A stretch of DNA of 7,913 nt, taken from the NCBI GenBank assembly GCA_024679435.1, contig JAIBDK010000098.1, positions 1-7,913 on the forward strand, in the 5' to 3' direction. The stretch's first letter is position 1. Each line of letters opens with the position of its first letter. The stretch comes from Gammaproteobacteria bacterium (GTDB lineage Bacteria > Pseudomonadota > Gammaproteobacteria > Arenicellales > Poriferihabitantaceae). The translations under genes were made by a program, and so were the position numbers. The notes beneath the pieces were generated by a model. It ran no database searches and was not told the DNA's origin. It saw nothing but the letters and a program-made list of their open reading frames with translations. Shown here piece by piece: positions 6,501 through 7,913 of the stretch.

Positions 6501-7556
6501 ATACGACTATCGGTCAAAGACACTGGAATCGGCATACCTGAAGATAAGCTTGATCATATATTTGAGGAGTTTTCCCAAGCCGACAGTTCCACCACTCGCA
6601 ATTATGGTGGAACCGGTCTGGGACTCGCTTTGGTCCGAAAATTCTCTGAAATGATGGGCGGCACTGTGAGAGTTGAAAGCGAACCGGGAAAGGGATCGTC
6701 ATTTATTCTGGAGATTCCTGTTCTGGTTGTTGATGACAACGGTACCAAAACTGCGCAAACGACCGAAAACAGCAATAATGATCACTCTCAAACAGCAAGT
6801 TTAGGCAAAATACTGGTTATTGACGACGACGCTAACGCTCGACAATTGTTAAAGCGAATTTTGGAGCAACAAGGATATAGTGTCATTACTGCTGAAGATG
6901 GTGAGCAGGGTCTTTCCCTTGCGAAGTCTGAAAAGCCTGCTGCTATCACTTGTGACATATTAATGCCGAATATTGATGGCTGGGAAGTTCTGCAACATCT
7001 CAAGGATGACCAAGACACACAATCAATCCCTGTGATAATGATTAGCATGCTGGATGATGGGAAACAAGGCGCTGCTTTGGGTGCAGTGGAACATCTACGC
7101 AAACCGGTCAACCGGGAACAGTTGCAAAGTGTTATTTCCAGATATGTCAAGGCTGCGGATACGGTGATGATAGTTGAAGATGATACGGCGACTCAGGAGG
7201 TTACATCGAAAGCGCTCAGTGCTATGGGAATCGAAACTATAATTGCCAACAATGGCAAGGAAGCGCTCGACATTCTAAACAGCCAATGGCCGGATCTGCT
7301 GTTACTTGATCTTATGATGCCGGTTATGGATGGGTTTGAATTTCTGAAACATTTCAGGAAATTTGAAAATGCAGATAAGCTGCCTGTAATTGTTGTAACC
7401 GCAAAGGATCTCACAGCTGAAGACCGTGAAACACTGCATAACAACGTGGCGGGAATAATTGAAAAAGAAGAAGACTATATTAAAGACCTGATTCGTAATG
7501 TTGGCATGGCAGTTGGGAATCCGGATGGAACACCGACAAACGAAGTAGATAGCTAA
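3531..7556 (+). CDS. Membrane hybrid sensor histidine kinase, Cache-like sensor, HAMP, two PAS, HisKA-HATPase, two receivers
   Basis: This 1341-residue inner-membrane kinase has TM1 at about 27-50 and TM2 at about 441-458. They enclose some 390 extracytoplasmic residues that look like a double-Cache-type sensor, with blocks YYDIFLINHETGEIVYSVFK and SPIFDGNRKIGVLAFQMP and a final VTWVIMSEID. HAMP follows at about 459-512, then a charged coiled coil to about 570. PAS1 (about 573-690) has FixL-like motifs and PAS2 spans about 702-820. HisKA carries H847 in MSHELRTP. The ATPase has the N-box N962/N966, DTGIGI (997-1002) and GGTGLGL (1026-1032). Receiver 1 has D1098-D1100, phosphoacceptor D1142, S1172 and K1191-P1192. 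Receiver 2 has E1216-D1218, D1260 and T1290, with K1312 not followed by Pro. There is no Hpt domain. The DHp resembles that of the gene at 719-2197 (GYxE, ED.ED, LLxLIND), suggesting relatedness. The start overlaps the amt stop, so ammonium flux or transporter state is a plausible input; the true ligand is unknown. Confidence 0.95.
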   Translation: MREKKSNNAPDSKNRVWSGLKGSSISFKILIVTQVVTITVLLVSGIISFIMSRDAIEEKIFDQLTSVRELKGQQIESYVESINLQIITLSEDPTIQDAMYRLGAAFDMSETSKKQGDNDTAIELNLLDYYSDEYFTRLQPNTSDNLSNTSPSDFIPTDPAATHLQHAFISNNPHPTGMKHKLDSAGNDLYSRMHEKFHPILRSYLEKFGYYDIFLINHETGEIVYSVFKEVDFATSLLTGPYSKTNFAQAFKNAASSNEKDFVSLVDFEPYYPSYNAPASFITSPIFDGNRKIGVLAFQMPIERINDIMTSNHDWKNVGLGDSGETYIVGSDFTMRNQSRFLFEDATSFVKAIRNTEVSERVIDLIKNFGTSIGLLPVETEGTKAALSGITDTGVFSNYRGVSVFSSYRPLSIENVTWVIMSEIDRSEALAPIDKLKDQFLLTASILIAIGIYIAFFFSRSITVSLVGLTARAERLAEGELDEPVVADSGDEIGKLASSFERMRQSIRKLVDDLQGEKDALEGRVKERTEELDEAFHRQEQQTLELEKKNSEMLKVQEELQQSEKEQTESKERIDSILQASPDGICVINAEGNIIMVNNSLQDVFGYSAEEVMGMNVKMLMPDDMTDKHHNALERVVWGRETKIIGKGATEVKGRTKAGKIFPMELSVSQINSGNESIFVGIIRNITDRVKMQQDIEEKAAFQAALLDAVPNPIFVKDSELRFTAINRAYEEAFGIRREDYIGSSTLEADYVPDAVRQDWQTSDQKLINEGGFKREEVVARFVDQQDHDVLSMRRTFELEGGVSGGMLGILIDISDRKEMEREMESAREQAESASKAKSAFLANMSHELRTPMNAIIGYAEILKEDAEDEENDEIIPDLDKIATAGRHLLQLINDVLDISKVESGHMDMYLEDFDIAEMIEGTAATINTLVEKNNNVLEISIEENIGRMHADVTKVRQMVFNLVSNAAKFTSDGKITIEANTANLNGRPFIRLSVKDTGIGIPEDKLDHIFEEFSQADSSTTRNYGGTGLGLALVRKFSEMMGGTVRVESEPGKGSSFILEIPVLVVDDNGTKTAQTTENSNNDHSQTASLGKILVIDDDANARQLLKRILEQQGYSVITAEDGEQGLSLAKSEKPAAITCDILMPNIDGWEVLQHLKDDQDTQSIPVIMISMLDDGKQGAALGAVEHLRKPVNREQLQSVISRYVKAADTVMIVEDDTATQEVTSKALSAMGIETIIANNGKEALDILNSQWPDLLLLDLMMPVMDGFEFLKHFRKFENADKLPVIVVTAKDLTAEDRETLHNNVAGIIEKEEDYIKDLIRNVGMAVGNPDGTPTNEVDS

Positions 7557-7635
7557 CGCGACATTTTTTCAGGGTCATTACGCAGAAAAAACCGCTTCAG
7601 CACGTAACTTTTTAGACGAGTACAGATTGCTAATT
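7557..7635 (+). other. Intergenic gap after the kinase, no clear terminator
   Basis: The 79 bases contain two A/T runs and a weak inverted pair, TTACG (7578-7582) and CGTAA (7603-7607), with a 20-base loop. There is no stable stem followed by T's on either strand. Read-through into the next gene is possible. Confidence 0.45.
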
Positions 7636-7913
7636 ATGGATATATCAAATGCCCTCAACAGCCTGAAAGAAGGCGTTGATGAATGGAACGAGTGGAGACG
7701 CAGGGACGGTACCGGAGAAGTGACGCTGACCGGAGTAGACCTGAGTGAAACAGACCTCGCGAGCGTAGATCTATCAGGCGTAAATGCCCCAGGGGCTGAT
7801 TTATATAGATCCGACCTTTCCAGTGCTAACCTCAAAATGTCAAACTTCGAAGGCGCAGATTTTTCTAACGCCCGGCTTGAAGCTGCAGGTGGCTATAAAG
7901 TGAGCTTTAAAGG
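7636..7913 (+). CDS. Pentapeptide-repeat protein, N-terminal part (cut by window end)
   Basis: From ATG 7636 the frame stays open to the window end, giving 92 residues plus two bases. After a short N-terminal segment with LKEGVDEWNEWRRR, common at the head of such proteins, ten in-register five-residue repeats run from about 33 to 82. Examples are GVDLS, ETDLA, SVDLS, GADLY, RSDLS, SANLK and GADFS, with Leu or Phe at the central position in nine of ten. Such repeats fold into a right-handed quadrilateral beta-helix. Functions in the family vary from DNA mimicry at gyrase to scaffolding, and none can be assigned here. The ribosome binding site is poor, and the frame is open upstream with a TTG at 7627, so the start is uncertain. 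It follows the kinase by 79 bases on the same strand and may belong to the same operon. No membrane segment is visible in this part. Confidence 0.85.
   Translation, partial: MDISNALNSLKEGVDEWNEWRRRDGTGEVTLTGVDLSETDLASVDLSGVNAPGADLYRSDLSSANLKMSNFEGADFSNARLEAAGGYKVSFK
7732..7881 (+). repeat. Ten tandem pentapeptide-coding units
   Basis: These 150 bases encode ten consecutive five-residue units of the A(D/N)LXX type without register breaks. The DNA itself is diverged between units, so this is an old protein-level repeat, not a recent DNA duplication. The fourth unit (GVNAP) has Ala at the central position. Confidence 0.8.

Noticed and set aside
6068..6535. A 155-residue open frame on the minus strand
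   Set aside because: It lies wholly inside the HisKA-HATPase region of the kinase, its product is Ser/Ile-rich without recognisable motifs, and the plus-strand frame is clearly the coding one.
6720..6740. A second receiver-like start (VLVVDDN, residues 1064-1070) directly after the ATPase domain, suggesting a decayed extra receiver
   Set aside because: Only about seven residues match; the following stretch is a low-complexity Thr/Asn/Ser linker and the real receiver begins about 30 residues later. It may be chance or a trace of recombination, but it is too short to claim.
7557..7610. Rho-independent terminator after the kinase
   Set aside because: The only inverted pair is five bases with a 20-base loop and no adjacent T-run, too weak to be a terminator.
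1..7913. CRISPR arrays, tRNAs, insertion-sequence ends or attachment sites
   Set aside because: No direct repeat arrays, cloverleaf-like segments, transposase frames or flanking inverted repeats were seen; almost all of the window is coding.

Overview
The window holds a compact, one-strand cluster of signal-transduction genes from what looks like a Gram-negative bacterium. The base composition is moderate and the genes are tightly spaced. The main kinase is an inner-membrane protein with a large extracytoplasmic sensor region. A marine or environmental gammaproteobacterium would fit, but nothing here fixes the taxon.

Layout, all on the + strand: (1) positions 2-202, the tail of an unrecognised gene cut by the window edge; (2) 270-638, a stand-alone CheY/DivK-type receiver; (3) 719-2197, an unusual soluble protein with two DHp-like histidine-kinase dimerisation segments, a receiver domain and a C-terminal DUF4062-type domain, but no kinase ATPase domain; (4) 2287-3534, an Amt-family ammonium transporter with its pore residues intact; (5) 3531-7556, a 1341-residue hybrid histidine kinase (TM, extracytoplasmic Cache-like region, TM, HAMP, coiled coil, two PAS, HisKA, HATPase, two receivers) whose start overlaps the amt stop by an ATGA; (6) from 7636 off the right edge, the start of a pentapeptide-repeat protein. 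No intergenic gap exceeds about 90 bases, and I saw no convincing terminator, tRNA, CRISPR array or mobile element.

How the genes may work together (inference): the amt-kinase pair is probably translationally coupled, which suggests that the transporter acts as an ammonium sensor or transceptor for the kinase, a split version of known Amt-histidine kinase fusions. Phosphoryl groups could pass from the kinase to its own receivers, to the single receiver, and to the DHp-receiver-DUF4062 protein, whose DHp histidine could serve as a relay site. None of the complete proteins carries a DNA-binding domain or a cyclic-nucleotide enzyme. The only candidate output domain is DUF4062, a family better known as an N-terminal module of NACHT/STAND-type proteins. 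That receiver-DUF4062 pairing next to an Amt-kinase pair is the most unusual feature of the window.
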